Positions 42,179-54,471 of a DNA stretch of 64,000 bases are shown here, piece after piece. The translations under genes were made by a program, and so were the position numbers. This stretch comes from Nansenia antarctica (lineage: Eukaryota > Chordata > Actinopteri > Argentiniformes > Microstomatidae): contig OZ022339.1 of assembly GCA_963989245.1 (NCBI GenBank), positions 23,698,262-23,762,261 on the forward strand, given 5' to 3'. The notes below the pieces were generated by a model, which ran no database searches, was not told the DNA's origin, and saw only the letters and a list, made by a program, of their open reading frames with translations. Every line of letters starts with the position of its first letter. Positions within the stretch are counted from its first letter, which is position 1.

Positions 42179-43017
42179 AGGGCAATTCCATGGTAACAGA
42201 ACGACTCTGGGACTTTCACTTTCAAATGTACGCCAAACAAAAACCCTTGATAGCAAAGTTTAACGAACTATAGCGTTCTATGCACAAGGACTTCTACTTC
42301 TAACAATTACAACTGAAACCCCCCCACACATTTTACCTTAAGAGTTTCAAAGGCAAATGTATGTTTTTTTAAGTTTTGAGTTTTATCAGTTTCCCTTTTT
42401 AATGTTAATGTATATGCCAACCAAAAGAGAGATATTTTCAAACTCAAGGTATCATATGTATCGGCAGATCGGCGGTTCGAACCTCGGCTGGCCACATGTC
42501 GAGGTGTCCTTGAGCAAGACACTGAACCCCAAATTGCTCTCAATGAGCGGGCCGGCGCCTTGCATGGTAGCTTGCTGCCATTGGTGTGTGAATGTGTATG
42601 TGAATGGGTGAATGAGAGGCCGTTGTAAAGCGCTTTGGAATAAGGCGCTGTATAAATCAGTCCTTTTACCATTTATTTACCATATGATAGCTAACACCCC
42701 ACATATTCTGCAGACGTATTTTTGTGTTAATTTGGATATTTCGGTTTTTTTTGGGGAGGAAACGTGGTTGCATAAAAAACCCTGGAAAACAATTAGGGTC
42801 ATTCCGTTACTGACCTTTGAAGCTACACAGTTCTAAATGATGTGTGTTGTTGGTTTAAACATTTTAAATGTTCAGTTAAAATTGTTACAAGTAGTCCTTA
42901 GAGTGCATAGAGATGAATAGTTTGTGAATAGGGTTTTTGTTGTTTGTTTTGGCATACATTTGAAAGTGAAACATCGAGTCGTCTCAGGGTCATTCTGTCA
43001 TACTGTGGAATCGCCCT
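42179..43017. mobile_element. Foldback element with ~130-bp inverted ends
   Basis: 42179-42310 (AGGGCAATTCC, TTTCACTTTCAAATGTACGCC) and the reverse complement of 42885-43017 (AGGGCGATTCC, TTTCACTTTCAAATGTATGCC) are similar along about 130 bp. The interior is AT-rich and contains a SINE. No target duplication was found. Confidence 0.75.
42464..42685 (+). mobile_element. tRNA-derived SINE (family 1), copy 4, 5'-truncated
   Basis: It starts at GGCAGATCGGCGGTTCGAACC, so the A box is lost. Core and tail (GGCGCTGTATAAATCAGTCC) are present. It lies inside the foldback element and is therefore younger than it. Confidence 0.88.
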
Positions 43018-43128
43018 TTCATTATTTCTCCTTTATTTTAGATGTGGAGTTTTCCCCCTAGAGAGGGTTGAACAATTTAGTACCCCTGTGTCTAATGTGG
43101 CAGAGGGGACGGAGAAAGGCGGTATGGC

Positions 43129-43289
43129 GTGAGGGAGGGAGGGAGGGAGGGAGGGAGGGAGGGAGAAAGGCGGTATGGCGGGAGGGAGGGAGGGAGGGAG
43201 GGAGGGAGGGAGAAAGGCGGTATGGCGTGAGGGAGGGAGGGAGGGAGGGAGGGAGGGAGGGATGGAGGGAGGGATGGAGGGAGGGAGCA
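43129..43289. repeat. (GGGA)n with three GAGAAAGGCGGTATGGCG inserts
   Basis: Blocks of GAGGGAGG are separated by an 18-bp unit at 43111, 43164 and 43211, giving a higher-order repeat of about 50 bp. Confidence 0.9.
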
Positions 43290-43554
43290 GAGGATTCCGG
43301 CTGGGCGGGGAGCTCAGCTAATGGATGTGTCCCCTGAGTGTGCTCAGGAATGCGTCCCAGCATAATCACTGGCCTGTCAGTGTCCTCTGTCTCCCCATCC
43401 CCTGAGAAAGTTGACAAACAACATTGTGTCTCCCCCCTTAGAGGGGGATGAGATGAGACCAGGAGATGGCTAGAGGAGGGGACCCACATGCTAACTTGCT
43501 AACATGCTAACATGCTAATGCACTTCAGCAGGGCGGCAGTAGAGGGGGTCGGAG

Positions 43555-43940
43555 GTCATGTTTGTTTGTGTGTTTGTGACTGTGTGTAGGCCTGTGTGTG
43601 TCTGTGCTTGTGACTGTGTGTAGGCCTGTGTGTGTGTGTGTGTGTGTGTGTCTGTGTTTGTGACTGTGTGTGTGTGTCTGTGTGTTGTGACTGTGTGTAT
43701 GCCTGTGTGTGTCTGTGTTTGTGACTGTGTGTAGGGCTGTGTGTGTGTGTGTATGTGTGTGTGTCTGTGTTTGTGACTGTGTGTAGGCCTGTGTGTGTTT
43801 GTGACTGTGTGTGTGTCTGTGTGTGTGTCTGTGTTTGTGACTTTGTGTAAGCCTGTGTGTGTCTATGTTTGTGACTGTGTGTGTGTCTGTGTGTTGTGAC
43901 TGTGTGTATGCCTGTGTGTGTCTGTGTGTGTGACTGTACT
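43555..43940. repeat. TGTGACTGTGTGTAGGCC compound minisatellite
   Basis: TG-rich units such as TTTGTGACTGTGTGTAGGCC and TGTGTGTCTG, about 385 bp. The Thr/His-rich frames on the other strand are artefacts. Confidence 0.93.
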
Positions 43941-44105
43941 GTACTTTCAAGTGTGTGTTGATACTGCACCTGCTTGGCTGATCCTGTTATGCTTAGAAGT
44001 ACATAATCGCTGTTATACATTGGTTACTCCATATCCATTGAGTCAATCATTAATCTAAACTCCAATATAAATTCATAGCACAAATGTTCCACAATTGCCA
44101 CAAGC

Positions 44106-44525
44106 ATACTGTAGTCTCTCGTACTGTAGTCTCTCATACTGTAGTCTCTCATACTGTAGTCTCTCATACTGTAGTCTCTCATACTGTAGTCTCTCATACT
44201 GTAGTCTCTCGTACTGTAGTCTCTCGTACTGTAGTCTCTCATACTGTAGTCTCTCGTACTGTAGTCTCTCGTACTGTAGTCTCTCATACTGTAGTCTCTC
44301 GTACTGTAGTCTCTCATACTGTAGTCTCTCATACTGTAGTCTCTCATACTGTAGTCTCTCATACTGTAGTCTCTCATACTGTAGTCTCTCGTACTGTAGT
44401 CTCTCGTACTGTAGTCTCTCATACTGTAGTCTCTCATACTGTAGTCTCTCATACTGTAGTCTCTCGTACTGTAGTCTCTCGTACTGTAGTCTCTCATACT
44501 GTAGTCTCTCGTACTGTAGTCTCTC
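44106..44525. repeat. 15-bp minisatellite, exactly 28 copies
   Basis: The unit is RTACTGTAGTCTCTC. All 28 copies appear identical apart from the first base (17 A, 11 G). The period of 15 keeps frames open on both strands (YCSLS, STRDY). Confidence 0.97.
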
Positions 44526-44797
44526 TCTGCGTCAGCCACAGCACTTCTCCCCAGTGTTTCAAATCAAATAATAACAAATATTTTAAAGTAAATAAATTCA
44601 CTCCCACAAGAATAGCCTAATGCATGCATTATGATTATTTTTTTATTTTTTTTATTTTCAAACAACTATAATCAGATGTGGAATGTTTCAGCAGTGTTTG
44701 TAATGCAGCTACACTGAATATGCATGGATGAATTAATTAGTATTATAATTAGTATTGATCAGAGGGGGTGGACAGATTGCCCAGCTCCCTCAGCAGA

Positions 44798-44877
44798 TGG
44801 CAAGAACCAGGAAGAACTAGGAAGAACTAGGAAGAAATAGGAAGAACCAGGAAGAACTAGGAAGAACTAGGAAGAAT
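44798..44877. repeat. AGGAAGAACT tandem repeat
   Basis: About eight units of 10 bp with A/C variants. Confidence 0.9.
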
Positions 44878-44949
44878 TGAATTAAGCCAAATCAATTCAC
44901 ACTTCACCTCAAATAACTGTCGCTTTGTTGCTCCTCTCTTCCTCTCTCT

Positions 44950-45320
44950 AAGGGTTCCCGCGCTGGTCTTAAAAAGCCTTAGTCTAAAATCCAGCAATAC
45001 AATTTATAAGGCCTAAAAAGGCCCCAAATGTCAGTTACTCGGTCTAAAAATGAGGTGCTAGGTCTTAAAAATGAGATCCTACAAGGAAATCAGTCCGACT
45101 GCATCTATTTACGTGGAAATTAATCAAGCTGGAACCCAAAAAAATGCCAATCCGCTTCCTTTTTTGTCTGTATGGCAGTGAATCCCTAATTTCATCACCT
45201 CGAGGATGACAAAAAGCTATCATATGGTGCCGCGAATAGGTCCAAAATTCTATTCAAAGAGGTCTTAAAAAGGGCTAAAAAGGTCTTAAATTCGACTTGT
45301 TGAAACTTGTAGGAACCCTG
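44950..45320 (+). mobile_element. MITE family E, copy 2
   Basis: It is homologous to 31364-31716 along its length, from AAGGGTTCCCGCG to GTAGGAACCCTG. CTCTCT lies directly outside both ends (44944-44949, 45321-45326), again 6 bp. Confidence 0.85.
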
Positions 45321-45326
45321 CTCTCT

Positions 45327-45553
45327 TGGAGATTTCTCCAGAGACGTTGACTGTAGGGTCTGGAATAAAGGTAATTTGGAATTACTGATGTGTTCTCACA
45401 AAACATCCAAGATCTCAAATAATTTCTCACAGCTTGATAATATTAATTATTAACTAATTATTCACAGATTTTAGCCTCTGTGATGTCATAGTGTGAAATT
45501 ACTCAGAAGATGAGCATTCTGAAACAGCTCCTAGTTTAGGCTATGGGGGGTAT
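45327..45553. other. Short non-coding gap
   Basis: Nothing recognised. Confidence 0.4.
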
Positions 45554-45800
45554 ACAGTGCCCTGCGTAAGTTATGGGGCAGTGAAGAATTTTTTCTTCTT
45601 TTGGCTCTGAAGTCCAAAAGTTTGGATGCTTTTTTAAATGCTTTTATTTGATGGTATTTGTAGACGTCATTCAGAAATTATAACACTTTTTATGCATAGT
45701 TCCCCTATTTCAGGCTACCCAAAAGTAATGGGCCAATTGACTTGACAGGTGTTTTTGCTAGGTCAGGTGTGTTCCGTCACAGAGAGCTGTCAATGTCTAG
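45554..45800 (+). mobile_element. Tc1-like element fragment
   Basis: TACAGTGCCCTGCGTAAG repeats the terminus at 18587. The block AACACTTTTTATGCATAGTTCCCC...ACCCAAAAGTAATGGG is the reverse complement of 19999-20065. It is probably an internally deleted relative, and its far end is not clear before the SINE at 45826. Confidence 0.6.
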
Positions 45801-45825
45801 TATTAATTGTAAGCGTTGCTTTCTA

Positions 45826-46111
45826 TGGTAAATGGACTGCACTTATATAGCGCCTTTTTTGCTGCTCCGAAGCTGCTCCAAAGCGCTTTACAACGCCCTC
45901 TCATTCACCCATTCACACACACATTCACATTCACACACCGATGGCGGCAAGCTGCCATGCCAGGCGCCGGCCTGCTCACTGGGAGCAATTTGGGGGTTCA
46001 GTGTCTTGCCCAAGGGCACTTCGACATGTGGCCAGCCGGGGCTCGAACCGCTGATCTGCCAACCTTGTGATCATTAGACGGCGACTCTACCTCCTGCGCC
46101 ACAGCCGCCCC
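45826..46111 (-). mobile_element. tRNA-derived SINE (family 1), copy 5
   Basis: On the + strand it runs tail first (GGTAAATGGACTGCACTTATATAGCGCC) and ends with CTCCTGCGCCACAGCCGCCCC. This copy carries the TGCTGCTCCGAAGCTGCTCC variant in the tail region. Confidence 0.92.
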
Positions 46112-46617
46112 TAGTATGTGGTGTAATACCAAGGGAGTCTCACGTTTCTGACGCTTCCCTTTGCGCTCCCCAACCTCCCATGCTATCATGATAAGATAAT
46201 TGAGCTCCATTCCTCAAGGCCCTGCTGTGGTCTTTATCTGATCTCTCTCCACATTGTATGTGGGTGAGCTAATGGTGTGAACTTACAAGACCGACATAAC
46301 CTTGTACAATCAAGCCCCCACTACCATTCACATGGCCTTGTTAATGAAAGCCAGTGACAGGACCTTAGGGAATGCTGCTTCCTGCTTGCTTTGTCATTGA
46401 GAAAGCAGCTATGCCATGACTGGTTTTATGTGTGAGTTTAGTGTGTTTGTGAGGAAAGCGTTTGGTGATCCTCTAACTAAGCCTCTCTTTTCCATTGGGT
46501 TTGGGGAGGCATTGGGTGGAGGAGGAGGAGGAGGAAGAGGAGGGATGGGGTTGTTAGTAGGAAGCACAAGCTGCTGAGGGTAATTTCCTTTCATCCTGCA
46601 CTCTCCCTTGGTCTCAC

Positions 46618-46621
<4 letters not shown>
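46112..46621. other. No gene; (GGA)n at 46514-46541
   Basis: Unclassified non-coding sequence leading into a (CA)n tract. Confidence 0.4.
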
Positions 46622-46676
<55 letters not shown>

Positions 46677-46770
46677 TATCGCACTGGTTTACAGACTTAC
46701 ACACACATGCTGTCATATATGCAGGGGTTGGAATCCTGAAGGGGTGGGGTGAACGAGAGAGCAGCAGAGT

Positions 46771-46808
<38 letters not shown>
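46622..46808. repeat. (CA)n and (GA)n microsatellites
   Basis: (CA)n at 46622-46671 and (GA)n at 46772-46808. Confidence 0.95.
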
Positions 46809-46814
<6 letters not shown>

Positions 46815-47118
46815 GGGCAATGTCAACAACTCCCAGCACAGTCAGCTGAAATCCAGACCTCGATGCAGTAGCTCAGAGAGGAAACAGCCGTGCGGGCTGA
46901 GCGGGGATCTACAACACAGCTCAGTAATGCCCTGAGGTTTCTACCTGGGACCAAACTCCTGCAAACACGCTGCAGAACAGAGAGGAATAGCAGAGAGAAG
47001 AAGACAGTAATGTGCTAAGCTTTTCACCGAACTTCTTTCTTTGTGGAGGTTTACTTGGTTTCTCAGACTTGACTGTGAGACTTGACGATCCATCCCAGCA
47101 GGCAGCTGTCTGAAGCGG
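46809..47118 (+). other. Candidate non-coding first exon of daam2
   Basis: A moderately GC-rich, repeat-free stretch ends in AAGCGG followed by a strong donor GTGAGTACTG (47119). It contains no long frame. It lies on the same strand and 13.3 kb upstream of the daam2 coding exon, whose 5'-UTR portion begins at an internal acceptor and so requires at least one upstream exon. This is inference; the 5' limit is arbitrary and no TATA box was identified. Confidence 0.3.
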
Positions 47119-48863
47119 GTGAGTACTGAGTACGAGACACATGATAGTGATACCGATACCCCAGATGGCTCCTCTGGTTGTCCCGGTAGGTAGCTGCACC
47201 ACAGTGGTACTAGACGCAGGAGTTTGCAGTGAGTTTGCAGGAGGGGACAGGGACACACATGTCATGTCAAGTGTGACGGTTGCTTGTCAGTACAGTGCAG
47301 CCCCACGGTTGGTCTAGTCAGGGCTTCTTCAAAAAATAAACATTTGGGGATGGACTAGGAGGGTCTAGAATAGGGGTCTGGAGCGCAGCAACAAACTGTA
47401 GTTGGTTGGTAACATTTCCACATTTGTCTGTAGTGTTGTGATTGGAGAGCGAAGTGAGGGATGATGTTTTTATGTAGACTTTTACAGATTTTTAACTACA
47501 GGGGCTTTATAGGTCATAAACGGTAGCAGAGAGGTGGGTGTGTGAAACTGGAGGAGTCTGGAAGTTAGCGCTGCCCTTCCACTGGCATTGACAGAACTCC
47601 TTTCCCTGCCCAAGTGTGGGGTGAGTTATATGAGGGAAGCTTTGTTCACGCTGGTGGTAGTCAGGGATTCCGTTTTTACTGAGTTTACTTGTTCGATAGA
47701 TCCATTTGTTTGAGAATTGTTAGGCCCTGGAATGACCTGTATGTATAGCCTACATTGAAAGGGATAAGAGTTCTGTGGAATGACTATGGAGGAGGCAGAA
47801 TGAACAGTACATTTTTTCCCATTTGGGAACTCTGAGATCCATATAAGGGTTTTGGAGGCATCAAGAATTTCAGGAATTGAGGGAGGATGGGACAGTGTTG
47901 TGTGATGGCCATGGTTTTAAGAGGGACTATTTTGGTCGAAGATATGGGCTGATAAGATGGTGGTCCGTATGAATCATCAAGTCAGCCTTTTGGTGTAAGT
48001 TATGGAAGCAATTTACCATGAGAGAAAGGGGGTTGTGGACTCATTTACCACTGGTACAGGGTTGTGGCACGAGGCGAAGCCAACACAATAAATACACAGT
48101 TGTAACATTAAATTCCTGTATTTACCATCATTAATCGTTTCAGAATACATATATCCTTCTGCCACAGAATATAGTCCCATAAACAAGATCAACCATTGCA
48201 TTGTAGGTCAGCACAGGTGTTCTTAATCAGATTGATTGGGAGCCGCATTGAAACTGGAAATGCGCTCTGAACTGTGGGTTGTTGAGATATTTACCACGGT
48301 TGCTAGCCAATCAGAATCCAGTATCCAAACATGCTGTTGTAGAAGGCCCAACAGCCAGCCCCATGCATCTCCTCCCAGGACTTACTTAACCCAATATAGA
48401 ACTTACATTTATTGTGTGCCTTTGTTTCCTGGGACTTGATTCCAGGGCGGAACTCTAGCTTTCCCTAACAGCAGCCAAAGTCTCCCAGGGATGCTAATAC
48501 TGTAATACTATGTCAGTACCACAACTTCCCTCTCGGTAAACGAATACTTTATGGCAGCTCATACCAACATAAACACTCTCTCCTTATCCACTGGGGTTGC
48601 TGCTTGTGTAGAGAATGACAGGGGCTCTGCCTTGCCTCTTTCCCTCTCCCCAGTGGCACCTGCACCTATAGAGTGAGAGCGTTTCATCTTTCTGGTAAAC
48701 GCTCCGACCGTATGGAAAGCTCAGTGATGAAGGTTTCACTCTCTCATCAACCCTGATTTCCACCTGCAAAATCAGTTAGCCATGTCTGTTGTGGGTTGTC
48801 TTCATCCCCGTGGTTTATAGAGGGAAACATTCCAAAGTGCCGCCCTGACCTCTGCATTCTGCT
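47119..48863. other. No recognisable feature
   Basis: 1.7 kb of non-coding sequence, possibly daam2 5' intron. Confidence 0.4.
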
Positions 48864-49134
48864 TAAATGCACTTATATAGCGCCCTTTTTGCTTCTCCAA
48901 GGCTGCTCCAAAGCGCTTTACAACGGCCTCTACAGTACATTCACCCATTCACACACCAATGGCGACAAGCTGCCATGAAAGGCGCCGGCCCGCTCACTGG
49001 GAGCAACTTTGGGGTTCAGTGTCTTTCTTGCCCAAGGACACTTCGACATGTGGCCAGCCGGGGCCCGAACCGACGATCTGCCAACCTTGTGATCATTAGA
49101 CGGCGGCTCTACTTTCTGCACCACAGCTGCCCCA
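48864..49134 (-). mobile_element. tRNA-derived SINE (family 1), copy 6
   Basis: Tail first on the + strand (GCACTTATATAGCGCCC), ending TGCACCACAGCTGCCCC. It has a 4-bp TTGC-containing insertion in the core (TGTCTTTCTTGCCCAAGG). Confidence 0.9.
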
Positions 49135-49376
49135 ATAAAATGGGCCATCAAAGAACCTGATTAGTAACAATGACAATTTGAAAGGCAAAATATTCAGTAA
49201 GAAGAATGTTCAATGAAAGCAGTTCAATCATTTAGATGGCTGAGTTGATTCAACCAAAGGTAAACTCTTGTTCAGAGTAACTCAAGCTTATGTCTTCCTC
49301 ACACATGAACAATGTTGTTTTTCCATATTATAAGTTTGTTACATTGCTGTACAAAGATACATTGCTGTACCCATTT

Positions 49377-49624
49377 CGTGAGCTTAGAATTATAAGGTTC
49401 TATCTCTGTTTAAGGTAGTTCAGAGATATTGAGCGTCAAAGTTTTTACATTCCATTATGTTTTGTGAGATGAAACCTTTGTATTTGATTAATTACTAACT
49501 AAAAAATGTAAACATTTTAAAAATAACACCACACAGGCATGAATAAACACCTAATGGATCAGATTATGTAAAAAACTAAATGTTGACAAAAATGGAGACA
49601 GAACCTTATAATTCTAACGTCACG
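49377..49624 (+). mobile_element. MITE family D, copy 2
   Basis: 248 bp with inverted ends CGTGAGCTTAGAATTATAAG and CTTATAATTCTAACGTCACG. ATTT lies outside both (49373-49376, 49625-49628). Confidence 0.85.
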
Positions 49625-49628
49625 ATTT

Positions 49629-52600
49629 GTTGGAATGCCACTCAGTTCCGCTCTCCACCATTCTACTCCACCATTCTAACAAGGCTACTCTGTTTAAGCT
49701 GGAAATCCTCCTCACGTGAGCGAGCGCAGTCCATCTCTAAAAGATTCAGAGTGTTGGAGAGCATTAATGAAAGATGAGGACCAGCGCAGGCCCGGTCCCC
49801 TGCTGCAGCCAGCTCTCATAGGCTTTCATTTTTTATCCTCCATTACCAATGCATGAATTACTCTCTGAGGATAAGAGGAGGAGGAGGTGGGAGGAGGGGG
49901 CGTTAGAAACATATTTCTGTTGTTATTGTTTCAAGCCTGTTGCTCAGCAGAGGTTAAGAGATGATGGGAAGGAGAGAGTGTGTCACCATCGTTTTGTCAA
50001 TATCTGTGCATCTTTTGAATAATGATTAACATAATATGTTTATTATTCACTCATGTTGTATTCATTTATTATATGTATTACAGTACAGTTGCAATTAGTG
50101 CTTTAGGGACTGCAATGTTCGATTGTGATTGGTGGAAAAAGTGGACAAACTGGAAGTCCCCTCAGTGTGTGTGTATGTGTAAAGGCAGCCATTGTGACTG
50201 TGCCAGTGACACACTTTCGGGGGCTTATGATGTGTAAGCATATCTGTACTGTATAGTGCCTCAATTCAGAGAAGAGATTTACTGGAGGCTATTTTAAAGC
50301 TGGTCACTTCAGAAACGGTCCCGTCCGCGCGCCGCTAAAACGGTCCAAGATGAGCATTCCAGACATTACCCACAAGCCTCAGGGCCCATGTCCTCCATTA
50401 TGCAGCTGTTCACCTTTCACCCCCTTGAAGATGTGGCATAGAGAAACAATGCACAGTATGGAGAGCCCAGACGACATGCCCCCTGCACTCTCAAGGCACT
50501 GTGGATTGTGGAAATGTCTTAAAGCCAGCATATATGCTTAAAGCCACAACATATACAGCAGAATGGGCTAACATGGAGCTGCCATTGTCACAGAAAGCTG
50601 ACAAAACACATATCCACTCAAAGTAGCAGAATCTGGCCAGATTGTGTTGTTGTTAGCATTTCGTGTTTATGGAAATATAAGTAATTGGTGATTAGCTCTT
50701 GTTGAGTCAATGTTTTTGTTTCATTTTGAGTTCTAGGGTAATAAGCCTTTTTACCACCCATGAGACCTGGCCTTTCCCAAGTCGTCTCCGTGTTATTTCG
50801 GTGACGGCACCCATGGAAATATCTGCTTCCCTCCAAACAGGGCCGAGGCTAGACAACACTCAGGGGAGCGAATGTTTGAGGAACGTTTGACGTCTCATGG
50901 AAGTTGGAAGTCTTTTCCCTGATCTTGGTTACACCCTTTGTAGTTATAATGTAATGTTGTTTACCCAGGACTTTGTGACTGCCTCTAATGCATCTCCCAC
51001 TAAATAAGGAAAGGATTTGACATGGCAGGTGAGCGCTTTAGGATCTGAAAGAAGGGGATTCCTGTTGGGTTTCAGCCCTGCTAACATGGGAATATAAGGG
51101 TCTGCAGGAATGTGGCGTGCGCGCCTTTCTACAAGTACTTGTATTAATAGCGTAGATATCCCAATGATCCAGTCTATTTGGGGGATGCAACTGTGTCTAC
51201 CAGCCAAAACTAGGTCAATCATAACAGAACTCTACCCCCTGCCGCCCTAAACATCTGCATTATCCCATTCACACAGAACAGCTTCAATAGCTTTATGGAT
51301 TATCAGGCTGATATTATAGTAGGCTTGCCTTTTTGAAGCCTAGAAAGCAAAGGTGTCTGGTTAGATGAATTGAAGGTGGTATGGACTCATGAAGACAACA
51401 TGTCAGATCTGTGTCGGCTCGCACAGTTCACCCCACCCAAGCGTTTTCCTGTTTTTAGGCTCTGCAGATTTGGAGTGGATACTAGAGTTAAGTGTCATTA
51501 TAATGTTCTGTAAGTTTGCAGAAGTCTCGTTTCATCCTACATAAGCTGTAAATTCAACATGTGTTTGTATGTTTGTAATAAAGGGATACGGAACACAGTT
51601 TGTGGTTTGCTGCGTGCTTGGACCCCAACATGACCGCTTGACACTGTATCAAAGTTTAAGGTTGTATTCATTTTCATCCGAATGGTTGCCACATAAAGAA
51701 TACAGTTAATGGAACATAAAGTTGTAACAAACAACTGGCCTTCATGTGAAAGTGGTGAGTTAACTTCTCCCAGGGCACCTTAAAACAAAAAGCTACTTAT
51801 TTGTTTGTTTTGAATAGAAGGAGGCTAGAAGCCAACATCCTTTTATGGCTTCTGAAGGAAGGCCCAGAAGTGTGTTTGAAGAGTGATGAAAAGGGTAGTT
51901 GTAGGGGAGCTTTTGCTGTAATATTGTAAGGGTTTACTGGGCAAAACATTATTGGTAGCAAAAATGTACTCTTTTATGGGATGTGGGCTCAGGATGTCTT
52001 CCAGCAAAGTAGGTTTTCATCCTTGAGAAAGATGCTATTGAGGCTCTCATTGTAGTAAGAACCAGCATAAGATATTGGACCCTTTTTTCTGTTTAAAGAC
52101 ACAGTAAGCAATATTTTCAGAGATTTAAACTAATGGAGGCCGCTTGATTATGATATATTGTATAAGACTTCTGAATATATGCTTGAGTAGAGCACCTGTC
52201 TTCATTATGGTCTTTTGTGGACCAATTATCTTTAGCTTAAAATCATGGTTGACATGAAGACATTCAATTGTGCTCTCCTGGAATTTCTAGAGAACTAGAG
52301 ATATGTCTTAGAAATCAAGTGCAATTTGCATGTGAACATTTATTTGTGTTTGTTGACTGTTTTGTTGGAGGCCCACGTTGTCATGCTGAGATGGCTGCGT
52401 GGCTCGCGTGGCTTGTTGGAACTTGATTAATGTGATTCAGAGATTCATCTGCCTCACACGTTACTACTTCACACAGAGGAGGCCTGTGAACTCATATGAA
52501 GGATCAGGAGATACAAAAGCGATTCTGTAATCCCTGGAGCGAGTTCATAGAAAGGCATGGTCTCCTTCCAGGGTTTCTGGCAAAGCCAAGACTGTCTACA

Positions 52601-53059
52601 GTATGTCAACTAATGAAAGTGAAACATTGCTCACCACCAAATGTTCTCTGGGAAGATCTGGTGGTACTCCATAACAACAACCACAAGTTAATGATGGCAA
52701 TTAATAGTCATTCATTGTTATAAAGATTAACATTATAACGGTCAACAACAAAATATTCCAAGCAGCATATTTGAGACTTTTGACAGGTTTAATCCTTTAG
52801 TATCCATAATATCCTCTGTTTTAACAGGGAGGTTCCCTGTAATATAAACTGTTGTTTTAATTCTCAAACATCCCCCCCGATTGATGACCTGCTGACAGGT
52901 TTTCCTGCCGCTGAGGATGTTGACAGTCTGAGAGAAACTGGCTGGTTGGACAGGACAGGTATTCAATGGCAAGGTCCCAGTCCCCCTTTCCTCACTCCCT
53001 TTATCTGATAGAGGGGAGGAGAGGAAGCAATTGAAGGGGAAAGTGAGTAGAGGGAGGGA
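49629..53059. other. No recognisable feature (3.4 kb)
   Basis: The longest repeat-poor stretch of the window. I see no coding exon with splice signals, no RNA gene and no family recurring elsewhere here. It is probably daam2 intron or upstream DNA. Confidence 0.4.
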
Positions 53060-53286
<227 letters not shown>

Positions 53287-53333
53287 GTTTCCTATCTTCA
53301 GATCCCTGCTCATCCTGGCAGATGCACGTAGGC

Positions 53334-53425
53334 ACCGTTATCAACAGCCTCTTAGAACCCAGAGAGGATTCTGGGAGATACCGTTATCAACAGCCTCTTA
53401 GAACCCAGAGAGGATTCTGGGAGAG
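53334..53425. repeat. 46-bp tandem duplication
   Basis: Two copies starting ACCGTTATCAACAGCC and ending GAGGATTCTGGGAGA (53334-53379, 53380-53425), essentially identical. Confidence 0.92.
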
Positions 53426-53493
53426 GAGGCAACGCTCCATTGGGGCAGCTTGGGGGCCAAGCCAGTCTCTGTGCAGTCGCTAAAAACAGAACA

Positions 53494-53748
53494 GGGGCGG
53501 CTGTGGCGCAGGAGGTAGAGTCGCCGTCTAGTGATCGCAAGGTTGGCGGATCGGCCACATGTCGAAGTGTCCTTGGGCAAGACACTGAACCCCAAAATTG
53601 CTCCCAGTGAGTGGGCCAGCGCCTTGCATGGTAGCTTGGCCGCCATTGGTGTGTGAATGTGTGTGTGTGAATGGGTGAATGAGAGGCCGTTGTAAAGCGC
53701 TTTGGAGCAGCAAAAAAGGCACTATATAAGTGCAGTCCATTTACCGTT
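53494..53748 (+). mobile_element. tRNA-derived SINE (family 1), copy 7
   Basis: GGGGCGGCTGTGGCGCAGGAGG head. A deletion removes the B box region (GGCGGATCGGCCACATG). The tail is AGCAGCAAAAAAGGCACTATATAAG. Confidence 0.92.
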
Positions 53749-54304
53749 TTACCAACAGCGAGCCTCAGAGCCATTTATTCAAGTAATTTGTCGACCACTG
53801 TGTTGTTAACATTACTAACAGATAGGTGTAGTAATTGTTAAGTCAAAGTTAATAATTGTAACTATTCTGAAAAAAAAGAAAAGAAAAAGAATCCTGTCTG
53901 GAACATGTTTGATTTATTTGTTTGTTTGTTGTGTCACTCAATCAAAGTGGAGACACTTCCAGAGCCATGCTGTCACAGCTAAAAATAACTTTCCGTAGAT
54001 CTATACAGAGACCTACAGAAAGCAGGTAGGAAGATATTCAATGTAACACAACAAGCTGAAAACTATCCAGACCTGCCCTACAGGGCCCCTCCAGAATTGT
54101 CTAACCCCAAATCCTCATCCCCATTGTCCTGCTTCACATGAGAAACTTACTCTGTACACAAACTCACACCAAAGTTGCGCCCCTTCCAACATAAAAATCC
54201 TTCCGAGAATGCTTCTTGCTTTTCAAACTAGCGTGGAATGCGTCGCAGGTTAATGTAGCGTTAAATTACTCCATTACTAAGTTTACCATTTGTCAGTTTG
54301 GACG

Positions 54305-54307
<3 letters not shown>
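53749..54307. other. No recognisable feature
   Basis: Non-coding sequence. Confidence 0.4.
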
Positions 54308-54359
<52 letters not shown>

Positions 54360-54418
54360 TCAATGCTGTGCATTCACTGAAAAAGCAGATGAGGTCACAC
54401 CTCTGGAATGCAAGTCAA

Positions 54419-54470
<52 letters not shown>
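54308..54470. repeat. (CA)n and (TG)n pair
   Basis: (CA)n at 54308-54356 and (TG)n at 54421-54468, 64 bp apart. The two are complementary and could pair as a stem. Confidence 0.97.

Positions 54471-54471
<1 letters not shown>

Noticed and set aside
44106..44525. CRISPR-like regularly spaced repeat
   Set aside because: The units are contiguous 15-mers without unique spacers, in a vertebrate genome.
44024..44620. Long open frames of SRDY/YCSLS/VVSHT repeats on both strands
   Set aside because: They are artefacts of the 15-bp minisatellite.
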